Under the pieces are notes generated by a model. That model was given only the letters and a program-made list of their open reading frames with translations. It had not been told where the DNA came from and did no database searches. From Stenotrophomonas pavanii (lineage in GTDB: Bacteria > Pseudomonadota > Gammaproteobacteria > Xanthomonadales > Xanthomonadaceae): 64,000 nucleotides of DNA. Below are positions 52,873 to 61,854 of this stretch, in pieces; position 1 is the first letter of the stretch; the number at the start of each line of letters is the position of its first letter. The stretch spans positions 124,001-188,000 of the forward strand of contig NZ_FNFQ01000003.1 of assembly GCF_900101175.1 (NCBI RefSeq), given 5' to 3'. The position numbers were made by a program, and so were the translations under genes.

Positions 52873-53223
52873 GGCTCCTTCGCGGATTGTTCTGCGTGGC
52901 GCAGGGCGGATGCCCTTGCGTACGAATGTCCTCCGGCGCCGGCCGTTGGCCGTCACCTCCCCCTTTACTTCGTACGCAAGGGCATCCGCCCGGCGTTCGG
53001 AGTTCGTCGGCGCTTCCTTGAAAGGCGGCCGCGCGTGCTGCGCTCTCCTCACCGCACGCCGAGCCTCGTCGGGGCGGGCAGGGGTCTGGGCAAAGTAAAG
53101 GAGGAGGTGACGGCCAACGGCCGGCGCCGGGGGACATTTGCCCAAACCCCTGCCTGCTCCGGCGGGGCCCTTCAGCCGCAGAGACGTCGGGCGAAGACGC
53201 ACTTCGATACCCAAACGCCAGGC
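52873..53223. repeat. non-coding block of nested inverted repeats
   Basis: Perfect 23-bp inverted repeat 52904-52926 / 52969-52991; 44-bp inverted repeat with two mismatches 52927-52970 / 53093-53136; and a third stem around 53077-53155 (CAGGGGTCTGGGCAAA against TTTGCCCAAACCCCTG). No gene is credible here. Confidence 0.75.
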
Positions 53224-53260
53224 AAAAAAAGACCCGGCAGAGGGAGGGATCTGCCGGGTC
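53224..53260 (-). terminator. intrinsic terminator of the phasin gene
   Basis: 11-bp stem GACCCGGCAGA / TCTGCCGGGTC; on the minus strand it is followed by TTTTTTT (53224-53230). Confidence 0.85.
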
Positions 53261-53306
53261 CGGATTGCGTGGGGGGAGGGACCCACGCAATGAGCGTTGC
53301 GTCGCG

Positions 53307-53654
53307 TCAGTGGTTGTTCGCGTCCGCCGTTGATTCGTTGTAGCCCTGCACCAGTTCGGACCAGGCCTTGCTGGCCTGCAGGCCGAGACCGACCACGTCC
53401 TGCTGTGCCTGTCCCAGTCGCTGCAGGTTGTCCTGCCACAGCTGTGCACCCCTGGAGAGCGTCCCGGCCGCATCCTCGCCGCGGGCCAGTTCGCCGAGCC
53501 AGCCGCCGGTCGCGGTCAGGTTGCGCTCCATCACCTTCAGCTGCACGCCGAACACGCTTTCTGCGTTCTCCAACGCCAACCGGTTCGCCCGCGTTGCGGC
53601 GGCGGCGAGCTGGCGGGTGGCATCACTGAAGCGATCGCTGAAGGCGGCGGCCAT
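53307..53654 (-). CDS. phasin-family protein
   Basis: 115 residues from MAAAFSDRFSD; an outer ATG at 53690 is possible, and neither has a clear Shine-Dalgarno. The amphipathic helical pattern and stretches such as ALENAESVFGVQLKVMERNL match phasins, small proteins that coat polyhydroxyalkanoate granules. No PHA synthase lies in the window. It has its own terminator and is probably monocistronic. Confidence 0.8.
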   Translation of the reverse strand: MAAAFSDRFSDATRQLAAAATRANRLALENAESVFGVQLKVMERNLTATGGWLGELARGEDAAGTLSRGAQLWQDNLQRLGQAQQDVVGLGLQASKAWSELVQGYNESTADANNH

Positions 53655-53711
53655 GGGGGCATCAGGGAGTGGCTTGATGCAATGCAGCATACGCCGTTGA
53701 TGCGGCAATGC

Positions 53712-53744
53712 AACAAAAATTACAAAGGCGCCCGAGGCGCCTTT
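53712..53744 (-). terminator. intrinsic terminator of queD
   Basis: 9-bp stem AAAGGCGCC / GGCGCCTTT, loop CGA; on the minus strand followed by GTAATTTTTG. Confidence 0.8.
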
Positions 53745-53771
53745 GAAAACCCTTTCAGATCAGTGGGTTGA

Positions 53772-54134
53772 TCAGGGGGTGGGCCCGCGGTAGCGACAGC
53801 CGGACGTGCAGGTTTCGTGCACGGTGATCTCGCTCAGCGCCGGCAGGCTGGGTTTGAGTTCGTTCCAGATCCACACCGCCAGGTTCTCGCTGGTCGGGTT
53901 CTCCAGGCCGGGGATGTCGTTGAGGTAGTGGTGGTCCAGGCGGTCGTAGATCGGCTGGAAAGCCGCCTTCACGTCGCCGAAGTCCATGATCCAGCCGGTC
54001 TGCGCACCGGGTTCGCCCTCGACCTTCAGTTCCACCCGGAACGAGTGGCCGTGCAGGCGCGCGCACTTGTGCCCCGGCGGCACGTTGGGGAGGCGGTGCG
54101 CCGCCTCGAGCATGAAGACTTTGAAGATTTCCAT
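53772..54134 (-). CDS. queD: 6-carboxytetrahydropterin synthase
   Basis: 120 residues. The zinc-binding histidines are in AAHRLP and LHGHSF, the catalytic Cys in [11 protein letters not shown], and the His/Glu pair near the C-terminus (TVHETCTSG). This is the QueD/PTPS-I form that converts 7,8-dihydroneopterin triphosphate to 6-carboxytetrahydropterin, the second step of queuosine synthesis. No other queuosine gene is adjacent. It has its own terminator. Confidence 0.93.
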   Translation of the reverse strand: MEIFKVFMLEAAHRLPNVPPGHKCARLHGHSFRVELKVEGEPGAQTGWIMDFGDVKAAFQPIYDRLDHHYLNDIPGLENPTSENLAVWIWNELKPSLPALSEITVHETCTSGCRYRGPTP

Positions 54135-54202
54135 GACGCGATTGTACGCCGCGGGCTGCCGGGCAGCCCGGGTGTGCCCCGGTCTTTCGTGAATAAATTC
54201 TT

Positions 54203-54253
54203 TTCATCCGGATGAAGAGATGATAGTTTCTCTTATATCCGTATGAAGAGATG
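54203..54253 (+). promoter_or_regulatory. 17-bp direct repeats upstream of the TonB receptor gene
   Basis: ATCCGGATGAAGAGATG (54206-54222) and ATCCGTATGAAGAGATG (54237-54253), one mismatch, 31 bp apart (three turns). The first copy is part of a 14-bp perfect palindrome TTCATCCGGATGAA (54203-54216). Likely binding sites of an unknown regulator. Confidence 0.55.
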
Positions 54254-54325
54254 TTATTGGCCGGACCCGGCCAGGCATGGACTACTGCGGAACTTCGTCG
54301 CCCTTACCACCTCCCCCACATCGTC

Positions 54326-56965
54326 ATGCCCAAGCACACCCTGCTCGTGGCGGCCCTGGCCGTCGCTCTGGCCGCGCCTTTGTCCGCCGCCGCCGAAACC
54401 TCCGCCGACGCCGTTGGCGACGCCAATACCCTGGCCGCCGTGCGCGTCACCGGTTCCAACATCAAGCGCACCGACACCGAGGCCTCCAACCCGGTCCAGG
54501 TGATCGGCCGCCAGCAGCTGGAACAGACCGGCAAGGCCACCGTGGCCGACGTGCTGCGCTCGATCTCGGCCAACACCGGCAACGCTGCCAACGAAACCAC
54601 CAACAACGGCTGGGCGTCCGGCTCGGCCGGCATCGGCCTGCGTGGCCTGTCGCAGAAGAACACGCTGGTGCTGCTCAACGGCCGTCGCCTGGCCAACTAC
54701 GGTTTCCCGGCCGGCGGCCTGTCCGACACCTTCGTCGATCTCAACGCGCTGCCGCTGGTCGCGGTCGAGCGCATCGAAGTGCTCAAGGACGGCGCCTCCG
54801 CGGTGTACGGTTCCGACGCCGTGGCCGGCGTGGTCAACATCATCACCCGGCAGAACTTCGAAGGTGCCGAGATCGGCGGCAGCTTCGGCGGTGCCGACCA
54901 GGGCGGCCTGCACGAGCAGAACCTGAAGTTCGTCGGTGGCCTCGGTGATCTGGACACCGACGGCTACAACATCCTCTTCAGCCTGCAGGGCTACAACCGC
55001 GAGCGCCTGGACCAGGACGAACGCAATCTGACCAAGAGCGGCATCTACACCGACAAGCCCGGTGGCCGCTGGAACGGCTGGTCGGCCAAGGGCGCGCGCT
55101 ACCTGGTCAACGGCGTGTCGGTGCCGATGCTCGATGCCAACGGCAACTGCCCGGCCGGCACCACCCGCGTTGCCAGCGCGCCGATCGATGGCCTGTCCGG
55201 TGATACCTGCGGCTTCAACCAGGCGCCGTTCACCACGCTGATTCCCTCGACCAAGCGCTACCAGGCCTATGCCAACGGCACCTTCCGCCTGAACGACAAC
55301 GTCGAGGCCTTTGGCGAAGTGCTGTACAGCCAGATCAAGAGCGCCGCCTGGTTCGGTAGCAGCCCGTTCTTTACCCTGGAAAGCGGCCGCTTCGCGTTGA
55401 ACGCCAACAGCGGCCTGGCCGAGCCGGTGTCGTCGCTGCTGCCGGCCAACAACCCGTACAACCCGTACGGCCGCGCGATTCCGATCGAATACACCTTCTT
55501 CGACCTCGGTGGCACCATCAAGACCAACCGCTCCACGGCCTACCGCGGTGTGTTCGGCCTGCGCGGCACCGCCGCGAACTGGGACTGGGAAGTGGCCGCG
55601 TTCGGTGCACGCAGCAGCGAGCGAGAGAGCGTGTCCGGCGGCTTCGCCAATCGCTGGGCGCTGGCCGATGCGCTGGCCACGGGCAGCTACAACCTGTTGA
55701 ACCCGGCGGCCACGCCGCAGTCGGTGCGTGATTCGATCAACATCGCCACACTGCGCCCGGCCGAATCCAAACTGCAGGGCGTCGACGCGAAGATCTCCGG
55801 CAGCCTGGGCCACACCTGGGCGGGTGAGATCGGCTTCGCGGCCGGTGCCGAATGGCGCCGCGAGAAGCTCGATTCCAACAACCCGTGGCAGATCGATGCC
55901 GGCCTGCAGGTGCGCCCGGCCATCGCCGAGGTGCATGGCCAGCGCCAGGTCACTGCCGCCTACGCCGAAGTGAATGTGCCGCTGGCCTCGACGCTGGAGC
56001 TGTCGGCCGCCGCGCGCGCCGACCACTACGACGATTTCGGCGATGCGTTCTCGCCGAAGATCGGCCTGCGCTGGCAGCCGCTGGATGTCCTGCTGGTGCG
56101 CGCCTCGGCGTCGAAGGGCTTCCGCGCGCCGTCGCTGTCGGAAAACTCCAACAGCACCAGCATCGCCTATGGCAGCGTGGTCGATCCGCGTGATCCGGAC
56201 GTGCCGGGCTCGCGCCAGAGCCCGACCTTCTTCACCGTCGGCAACAACGCACTGAAGCCGGAGCGAACCAAGAGCGTGAACTTCGGCGTGGTGCTGTCGC
56301 CGTGGGCCAACACCAACCTCAGCGTGGACTACTACCGGATCCAGCTGGACAACCTGGTCGGCACCAACAACACCCAGACCCTGGTCAACGACAACGTGGC
56401 CGGCGCCGTGCAGCGCGACGAGCGCGGCAAGCTGCAGGCGGTCTACAACCGCTACCAGAACCTGAGCGAACTGAAGACCTCGGGCATCGACGTCGAGCTG
56501 CGCCAGCGCATCCCGACCGCTGCACTCGGCGACTTCACCGTGTCCTCGGCCTACACCCACGTGCGCGACTACCGTCGCCCGACCGTGGTCGGCGGCCCGC
56601 TGGTCGACTACGCCGGCAGCAACCTCGGCGCAACGCTGCCCAAGGACAAGGCCACCACCACGCTGGACTGGAAGTACGGCGACTTCAACGCCGCGGTGAC
56701 CTGGTACTACACCAGCAGCTACCGGCAGGAGGCCAGCACCGCCGCCAAGGCCGTGCAGCAGCGCGTCGGCAGCTACAGCCAGTACGACCTGTACCTGGGC
56801 TACACCGGCATCGACAAGCTGACGCTGTACGCCAAGGTGCAGAACCTGGCCGACAAGACGCCGCCGTACGACGCCTCGTTCCCGGGCATCCGCGCGCCCT
56901 ACGACTTCAGCCAGTACGACCTGCGCGGCCGCTACTTCACGCTGGGCTTCGATTACCGCTTCTGA
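54326..56965 (+). CDS. TonB-dependent outer-membrane receptor
   Basis: 879 residues from MPKHTLL, with a signal peptide ending LSAAAE and no clear Shine-Dalgarno. Plug domain with VTGSNIKRTD, LRGLSQKNTLVLLNGRR and EVLKDGASAVYGSDAVAGVVNI, then a large barrel ending in an aromatic strand (FTLGFDYRF). This is the peptide- or carbohydrate-type receptor branch common in Xanthomonadales. The M14 peptidase gene follows after 72 bases, so substrate import and peptide hydrolysis are probably linked. Confidence 0.93.
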   Translation: MPKHTLLVAALAVALAAPLSAAAETSADAVGDANTLAAVRVTGSNIKRTDTEASNPVQVIGRQQLEQTGKATVADVLRSISANTGNAANETTNNGWASGSAGIGLRGLSQKNTLVLLNGRRLANYGFPAGGLSDTFVDLNALPLVAVERIEVLKDGASAVYGSDAVAGVVNIITRQNFEGAEIGGSFGGADQGGLHEQNLKFVGGLGDLDTDGYNILFSLQGYNRERLDQDERNLTKSGIYTDKPGGRWNGWSAKGARYLVNGVSVPMLDANGNCPAGTTRVASAPIDGLSGDTCGFNQAPFTTLIPSTKRYQAYANGTFRLNDNVEAFGEVLYSQIKSAAWFGSSPFFTLESGRFALNANSGLAEPVSSLLPANNPYNPYGRAIPIEYTFFDLGGTIKTNRSTAYRGVFGLRGTAANWDWEVAAFGARSSERESVSGGFANRWALADALATGSYNLLNPAATPQSVRDSINIATLRPAESKLQGVDAKISGSLGHTWAGEIGFAAGAEWRREKLDSNNPWQIDAGLQVRPAIAEVHGQRQVTAAYAEVNVPLASTLELSAAARADHYDDFGDAFSPKIGLRWQPLDVLLVRASASKGFRAPSLSENSNSTSIAYGSVVDPRDPDVPGSRQSPTFFTVGNNALKPERTKSVNFGVVLSPWANTNLSVDYYRIQLDNLVGTNNTQTLVNDNVAGAVQRDERGKLQAVYNRYQNLSELKTSGIDVELRQRIPTAALGDFTVSSAYTHVRDYRRPTVVGGPLVDYAGSNLGATLPKDKATTTLDWKYGDFNAAVTWYYTSSYRQEASTAAKAVQQRVGSYSQYDLYLGYTGIDKLTLYAKVQNLADKTPPYDASFPGIRAPYDFSQYDLRGRYFTLGFDYRF

Positions 56966-57037
56966 TCCATCCGCCGCGGCCGGTCTCTTCAGGGAGCCGG
57001 CCGCGCGACCGTCTGCCGTTGTGTCCTGGGAGTCACC

Positions 57038-59632
57038 GTGTCCTTGCATCGTCGTGCCGTTCTTCCGTTGCTGATCGCCGCCGCCACCGCACTGTCCTCG
57101 CCACCGCCGGCGCAGGCACAGAGCGCCTACTTCTTCCCGCAGGCCACCGAGGCAGCGGCATTTGATACGGCCATTCCCACGCCGGAACAGTTCCTCGGTT
57201 ACCCGATCGGCAGCCGTTACACCCGGCACGACCAGCTGGTGGCGTACTTCCAGGAACTGGCCAAGCGCTCGGACAAGATCAGCGTGCGCGAGATCGGCCG
57301 CAGCTATGAAGGTCGCCCGCTGTTGATCGCCACGGTGACCGCCGCCAGCAACCACGCACGCCTGGAACAGCTGCGCCAGCAGCACGCGACCCTGGCCGAC
57401 CCGGCGCAGCCGCGCAGCGCTGCAGGGGACAGCCCGGTGGTGGTGTGGCTGGGTTACAGCGTGCATGGCAACGAGACCTCCAGTGCCGAGGCGGCGATGC
57501 TGACGGCGTACTACCTGGTGGCCAACCGCAGTGCCGAGACCCAGCAGTGGCTGCAGCAGGCGGTGGTGCTGTTCGACCCGGCACAGAATCCGGATGGCCG
57601 CGATCGCGCCGCCAACTGGCACAACGCCTGGGCCTCCGATCCAGCCTCTGCCGACCCGGCTGACAAGGAGCACGTCGAGCCGTTCCCGCAGGGCCGCACC
57701 AACCACTACTTCACCGATCTCAACCGCGACTGGCTGGCGCTGACCCAGCAGGACTCGCGGCCGAAGGTGGAGGTATTCCACCAGTGGTACCCGAACGTGC
57801 AGATCGACTTTCACGAGATGGGCAAGGACAGCACCTACTATTTCGAGCCCTCGCCGAAGAGCATGCACAGCCCGCTGATCCCGGCGGCCTCGTATGAATT
57901 CAACAAGACCCTGGCCAGGTACCACGCGCAGGCATTGGATGCGCTGGGTTCGCTGTACTACACCGGCGAGAACTTCGACAACTTCTCGCCGGTGTACGGC
58001 TCTACCTATCCGGACTTCCATGGCGCCGTCGGCGTGACCGTCGAACAGGCCAGCTCGCGTGGCCGCGTGCAGGAATCGGTGAACGGCCTGCTGACCTTCC
58101 CGTTCACCATCCGCAACCAGGTCGCCACCGGGCTGGGCACCGTGCGCGGCGCGGTGGCCGAGCGCAGCGGCCTGTTCGACCTGCAGAAGCAGTTCTTCCA
58201 GAGCGCGCTGAAGCAGGCCGCACAGCAGCCGGTGAAGAGCTTCGTGTTCGGTGATGCGCATGATCCGGCCCTGACCCGCCGCCTGCTGGAACTGTTGTTG
58301 CTGCATCGCATCGACGTGCGCGCTCTGGATCGTGCCGTCACTGTCGATGGGCAGCGCTTCGAGGCCGGCAGCGCCTACGTGGTGCCGGTCCAACAGGCGC
58401 AGTTCCGCCTGGTGCATTCGATCTTTGCCGAGACGCCGCCGATCAAGGGGGATGTGTTCTACGGCAGCACCAGCTATGCAATCGCACCGGCCTACGGCGT
58501 GGCCTTCGCCGGCAGCCGCAGCCGTATCGAAGGCGGTGCACGCGTGACCGCGCTGCCGGCGGAGCAGGGCGCGGTGCTGGGCGGCCAGGCCGGATTCGCC
58601 TATGCGATCGACTGGCGCGACTACAACGCCGGGCGCGTGCTGGCCGCATTGCAGGACAAGGGGGTGAACGCACGCGCCGCGTTCCAGCCGTTCACCACCG
58701 CGACCGCGCAGGGAGACGTCAGCTTCGCCGCCGGCAGCCTGGTGATTCCGGTGGCCGGACAGGCACTGCAGGGCGCGGCGTTGCTTGAGGCGGTGACCTC
58801 CGCCGCGCGCGCTGCCGGCGTGCAGGTGCATGCATTGTCCAGCGGGCGCAGCCGCGAGGGCATCGACCTCGGCAGTGACGGCGTGAAAGCGTTGCGCAAG
58901 CCTGCGGTCGCGCTGGTGATGGGCGAGGGCGTGGCCGCCACCGAGATCGGATCGGCGTGGTTCCTGCTCGACCAGCAGCTGCGTCTGCCGGCCAGCAAGC
59001 TGGACCCCCAGCAGCTGGGCAAGATGCCGCTGGATCGCTACACCACGATCGTGCTGTCCGGTGGCACCTACACAGGCATCGATGCCACGGCGGTGGCTGC
59101 CCTGAAGCGCTGGGTCCGGGCCGGTGGTTCACTGGTGACCTACGGCAGTGCCTCGAAGTGGGCGATCGAGCAGAAGCTGGCCGATGGCGAGACGCTTGGC
59201 AAGGAAGAAGACGCGGCTGATGCAAGCCGCCGCGCGTTCGGTGACCAGCGTGACATCGCCGCGATCGAACGGGTCAGCGGCAACATCCTCAGCGCCGACG
59301 TGGATACCAGCCATCCGCTGGCGTTCGGCGTGCCGCGCCGGCAACTGGCGGTCAACAAGGAAAACACGGTGACGTTGCAGCCGAGTACGAATCCGTTCTC
59401 GACGGTGGTGCGCATCGACGCGCCTCCACGGGTGAACGGCTATCTGTCCGAGCGCAACCGCACGCGTGTGGCAGGCAGTGCGTGGTTGCTGGTATCGGCG
59501 CAGGGGCAGGGCAACGTGGTGCTGTTTGCCGATGACCCGGCGCATCGCAAGTACTGGCATGGCACGGATCGCCTGCTGATCAACGCGATCTTCTTCGGGA
59601 ATCTGGTGAATCCGAGCAAGGCGCGGGGTTGA
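57038..59632 (+). CDS. exported M14-family zinc carboxypeptidase
   Basis: 864 residues from a GTG with GGGAG upstream; the signal peptide ends near PAQAQS. The M14 zinc motif is present (VHGNETSSAE, then FHEMG as the third ligand) along with NPDGRDR and LNRDW; the catalytic Glu region is typical. The C-terminal half (about 400-864) is beta-rich and holds a glutamine-amidotransferase-like fold seen in this M14 subgroup. It follows the TonB receptor and probably processes peptides for it. Confidence 0.92.
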   Translation: MSLHRRAVLPLLIAAATALSSPPPAQAQSAYFFPQATEAAAFDTAIPTPEQFLGYPIGSRYTRHDQLVAYFQELAKRSDKISVREIGRSYEGRPLLIATVTAASNHARLEQLRQQHATLADPAQPRSAAGDSPVVVWLGYSVHGNETSSAEAAMLTAYYLVANRSAETQQWLQQAVVLFDPAQNPDGRDRAANWHNAWASDPASADPADKEHVEPFPQGRTNHYFTDLNRDWLALTQQDSRPKVEVFHQWYPNVQIDFHEMGKDSTYYFEPSPKSMHSPLIPAASYEFNKTLARYHAQALDALGSLYYTGENFDNFSPVYGSTYPDFHGAVGVTVEQASSRGRVQESVNGLLTFPFTIRNQVATGLGTVRGAVAERSGLFDLQKQFFQSALKQAAQQPVKSFVFGDAHDPALTRRLLELLLLHRIDVRALDRAVTVDGQRFEAGSAYVVPVQQAQFRLVHSIFAETPPIKGDVFYGSTSYAIAPAYGVAFAGSRSRIEGGARVTALPAEQGAVLGGQAGFAYAIDWRDYNAGRVLAALQDKGVNARAAFQPFTTATAQGDVSFAAGSLVIPVAGQALQGAALLEAVTSAARAAGVQVHALSSGRSREGIDLGSDGVKALRKPAVALVMGEGVAATEIGSAWFLLDQQLRLPASKLDPQQLGKMPLDRYTTIVLSGGTYTGIDATAVAALKRWVRAGGSLVTYGSASKWAIEQKLADGETLGKEEDAADASRRAFGDQRDIAAIERVSGNILSADVDTSHPLAFGVPRRQLAVNKENTVTLQPSTNPFSTVVRIDAPPRVNGYLSERNRTRVAGSAWLLVSAQGQGNVVLFADDPAHRKYWHGTDRLLINAIFFGNLVNPSKARG

Positions 59633-59752
59633 GGGGCTGCGCGCCTTGTTGACACGTGTGGGGAGGCCGGGCGGGCTGCGCGTGTTTTGCACCCACTGCC
59701 TTGCGCCGCCCCAAGCCAAACCATCCGCGTGCTTTCGCCCACGGTAGCCGGC

Positions 59753-59782
59753 AAAAAAAAGGACGGCGCGTCAGCGCCGTCC
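59753..59782 (-). terminator. strong intrinsic terminator of rhlE
   Basis: 9-bp perfect stem GGACGGCGC / GCGCCGTCC, loop GTCA; on the minus strand followed by eight T. Confidence 0.9.
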
Positions 59783-59829
59783 CTTGATAGCCCCCGCGCA
59801 GCGGGAAGCACCCTCCCTGCCAGCCGAGA

Positions 59830-61248
59830 TCAGCCGGCGCGACCGCCGCCGCCGCCCTGGCCGCGGCCGCGGCCGCCACCGTTACCACCACCGCCGCGGC
59901 GCTGGCCCTGGCCGGCGCCTGCGCCTGCACGCTGCTGGCCGTTGCCACCGCCTTCGCGACGGCCGCCACCGGCCTTCTTCGGCCCGGCATGTGCATGGCG
60001 CGGCGCATCGCCGTGCGGACGGCGCGCGTGGCTCTTGCGCGGTGCACGCTCGCCGGTATCGTGCTCGGCCTTGCCCGGTGCACTGTTGCCCCAGCGGATC
60101 GGCGTCTGCAGCTCGAAGCCCGGCACATCGCGGATATCCATGTCGCGGCCCAGCAGGCGCACGATCGCGCGCAGCAGCTTCACCTCATCCTGCGCCACCA
60201 GCGAGATCGCCTGGCCGGTCGCGCCATTGCGGCCGGTACGGCCGATGCGGTGCACGTAGTCCTCGGCCACCATCGGCAGGTCGAAGTTGATCACCTTCGG
60301 CAGCTCGTTGATGTCGATGCCACGCGCGGCGATGTCGGTCGCCACCAGCACCGTCACGCGGCCGGCCTTGAAGTCGCCCAGCGCACGCAGGCGCTGGCCC
60401 TGGCTCTTGTTGCCGTGGATGGCCGCCGTCTTGATGCCCGACTTTTCCAGGAAGGTGGCCAGCTTGTCACTGCCGTGCTTGGTGCGGGCGAACACCAGGG
60501 TCTGCTCGCGGCTGTCCTGCGCCAGCAGGTGCAGCAGCAGGTCGCGCTTGCGGCCGGCATCGACCGGATGCACGCGGTGGGTGATGGTTTCGGCCACGGT
60601 GTTCTTCGGCGTTACCTGGATCTGCTCCGGGTTGCGCATGAACTCCAGCGCCAGCTGGCGGATGTTGTCCTCGAAGGTGGCCGAGAACAGCAGGGTCTGG
60701 CGGTTCTGCTTCGGCAGCTTGGCCAGGATGCGCTTGATCGACGGCAGGAAGCCCATGTCGAGCATGCGGTCGGCTTCGTCCAGCACCAGCAGTTCGATGC
60801 CGGACAGGTCGACGCTGCGACGCTCCAGGTGATCGATCAGGCGGCCCGGGCAGGCCACCAGCAGGTCCACGCCACGGCGCAGGATATCCAGCTGGTTGCC
60901 CATGCCGACGCCGCCATAGATGCAGGCGCTGGGGATGCGCAGGTACTTGCTGTAGCCGCGCAGGCTGTCATGCACCTGGGTGGCCAGTTCGCGGGTCGGG
61001 GCCAGGATCAGCGCGCGCGGCTTGCGCGGGCCGCTGCGCACTTCCTGCGAGGCGGTGCCCAGGTGCTGCAGCAGCGGCAGGCCGAAAGCGGCGGTCTTGC
61101 CGGTGCCGGTCTGTGCGCCGGCCAGCAGGTCGCGACCGGCCAGCGCCAGCGGGATCGCCTGCTGCTGGATCGGGGTCGGGTTTTCGTAACCCTGCTCGGC
61201 AAGCGCACGCAGCAGGAAGGGCGCCAGGCCCAGCGATTCAAAAGACAT
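59830..61248 (-). CDS. rhlE: ATP-dependent RNA helicase RhlE
   Basis: 472 residues. DEAD-box motifs in order: Q-motif PTPIQQQAIP, motif I AQTGTGKT, Ia PTRELA, Ib CPGRLIDH, II DEAD, III SATF, then the second RecA domain with FARTKHG, ATDIAARGIDI and HRIGRTGRNG. The C-terminal tail (about 390-472) is Gly/Arg/Gln-rich with RGG repeats, as in RhlE, and binds RNA. It remodels rRNA and mRNA, often at low temperature. A promoter about 240 bases upstream gives a long 5' leader. Confidence 0.95.
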   Translation of the reverse strand: MSFESLGLAPFLLRALAEQGYENPTPIQQQAIPLALAGRDLLAGAQTGTGKTAAFGLPLLQHLGTASQEVRSGPRKPRALILAPTRELATQVHDSLRGYSKYLRIPSACIYGGVGMGNQLDILRRGVDLLVACPGRLIDHLERRSVDLSGIELLVLDEADRMLDMGFLPSIKRILAKLPKQNRQTLLFSATFEDNIRQLALEFMRNPEQIQVTPKNTVAETITHRVHPVDAGRKRDLLLHLLAQDSREQTLVFARTKHGSDKLATFLEKSGIKTAAIHGNKSQGQRLRALGDFKAGRVTVLVATDIAARGIDINELPKVINFDLPMVAEDYVHRIGRTGRNGATGQAISLVAQDEVKLLRAIVRLLGRDMDIRDVPGFELQTPIRWGNSAPGKAEHDTGERAPRKSHARRPHGDAPRHAHAGPKKAGGGRREGGGNGQQRAGAGAGQGQRRGGGGNGGGRGRGQGGGGGRAG

Positions 61249-61481
61249 TGAGATTGCTCCAGGTACAAGAAACGCCTGACCGAACGGACAGGCGGGGGCA
61301 GATCAAACTGATCGGCTGACTCGGAGCGTTCCCGTGAACCGCGCTGCGAGAATTGGGTGCAGCCGGCACGAAGCGCAGGCTGGAATGCGTGACGAACGGC
61401 GTCGGAGTGGGGGCGGGCGAAGAGGGCGGACCCTGGTCGCCGGCGGTCCCGGAGGGAAACGGACGGCCGCTGCAGACCCTG
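61249..61481 (-). other. rhlE 5' leader
   Basis: About 230 bases between the predicted start site and the rhlE ATG, with no gene. It is GC-rich with a CGCCTG-CCGAACGGA-CAGGCG hairpin near 61274-61294. Such leaders in helicase genes can mediate cold or autogenous control, but none is proven here. Confidence 0.45.
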
Positions 61482-61485
61482 CAAG

Positions 61486-61513
61486 TCTAAACGATGTTTG
61501 AGACTTCACGCAA
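61486..61513 (-). promoter_or_regulatory. predicted sigma-70 promoter of rhlE
   Basis: Read on the minus strand: -35 TTGCGT (61513-61508), 16-base spacer, -10 TTTAGA (61491-61486). Confidence 0.45.
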
Positions 61514-61541
61514 AAAGGCCTGTTCAGGTAGGTGGGGTCTC

Positions 61542-61721
61542 TGCAGGGCTGCGCCCTGCACCTGCAGAGGCCAGGGCAACGGCAACGGCAAAAGCTGATT
61601 TCCTGTGGGATGGCGGGGTGGGTCCGGTGGCAGGGGACGCTGCAAGTACGTCCATGTAAGCTCGGTCGCCGCATCCATGCGGCTCACGCCCCTGCCACCG
61701 GACCCACCCCGCCTTCGACAG
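61542..61721 (-). ncRNA. twin-AYGGAY-hairpin repeat, copy C
   Basis: Minus orientation, 180 bases. Outer 20-bp perfect stem (61617-61636 with 61689-61708). Inner hairpins CGC-ATGGAT-GCG and TAC-ATGGAC-GTA; terminal hairpin TGCAGGGC / GCCCTGCA at 61542-61560. It lies about 30 bases upstream of the rhlE promoter, reading in the same direction as rhlE. Confidence 0.55.
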
Positions 61722-61747
61722 TTTCCTGCGATCTGTCGGAATGGCAT

Positions 61748-61788
61748 GGGGTCAGATCCGTTTTCCGCAGGAAAACGGATCTGACCCC
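61748..61788. repeat. GGGGTC-type palindrome, 19-bp perfect stem
   Basis: Arms 61748-61766 and 61770-61788, loop GCA, sitting between copies B and C of the twin-hairpin repeat. Related to 19839-19920 and 32151-32189. Confidence 0.8.
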
Positions 61789-61817
61789 GGAATTTCATTC
61801 GATATCTGACAGGTTTC

Positions 61818-61840
61818 ATCCACGCATGGCGTGCATCTAC
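61818..61840 (-). repeat. SMAG-type palindrome, CCACGC subtype
   Basis: Inverted copy (ATCCACGC / GCGTGCAT, head CTAC). One arm base differs from the consensus. Confidence 0.65.
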
Positions 61841-61854
61841 TGGCCACCGGCCCA

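Noticed and set aside
54254-58831. Antisense reading frame of about 1500 codons opposite the TonB receptor and M14 peptidase genes
   Set aside because: High-GC shadow. The real genes on the other strand have signal peptides and family motifs; the antisense frame has no ribosome site, motif or sensible composition.
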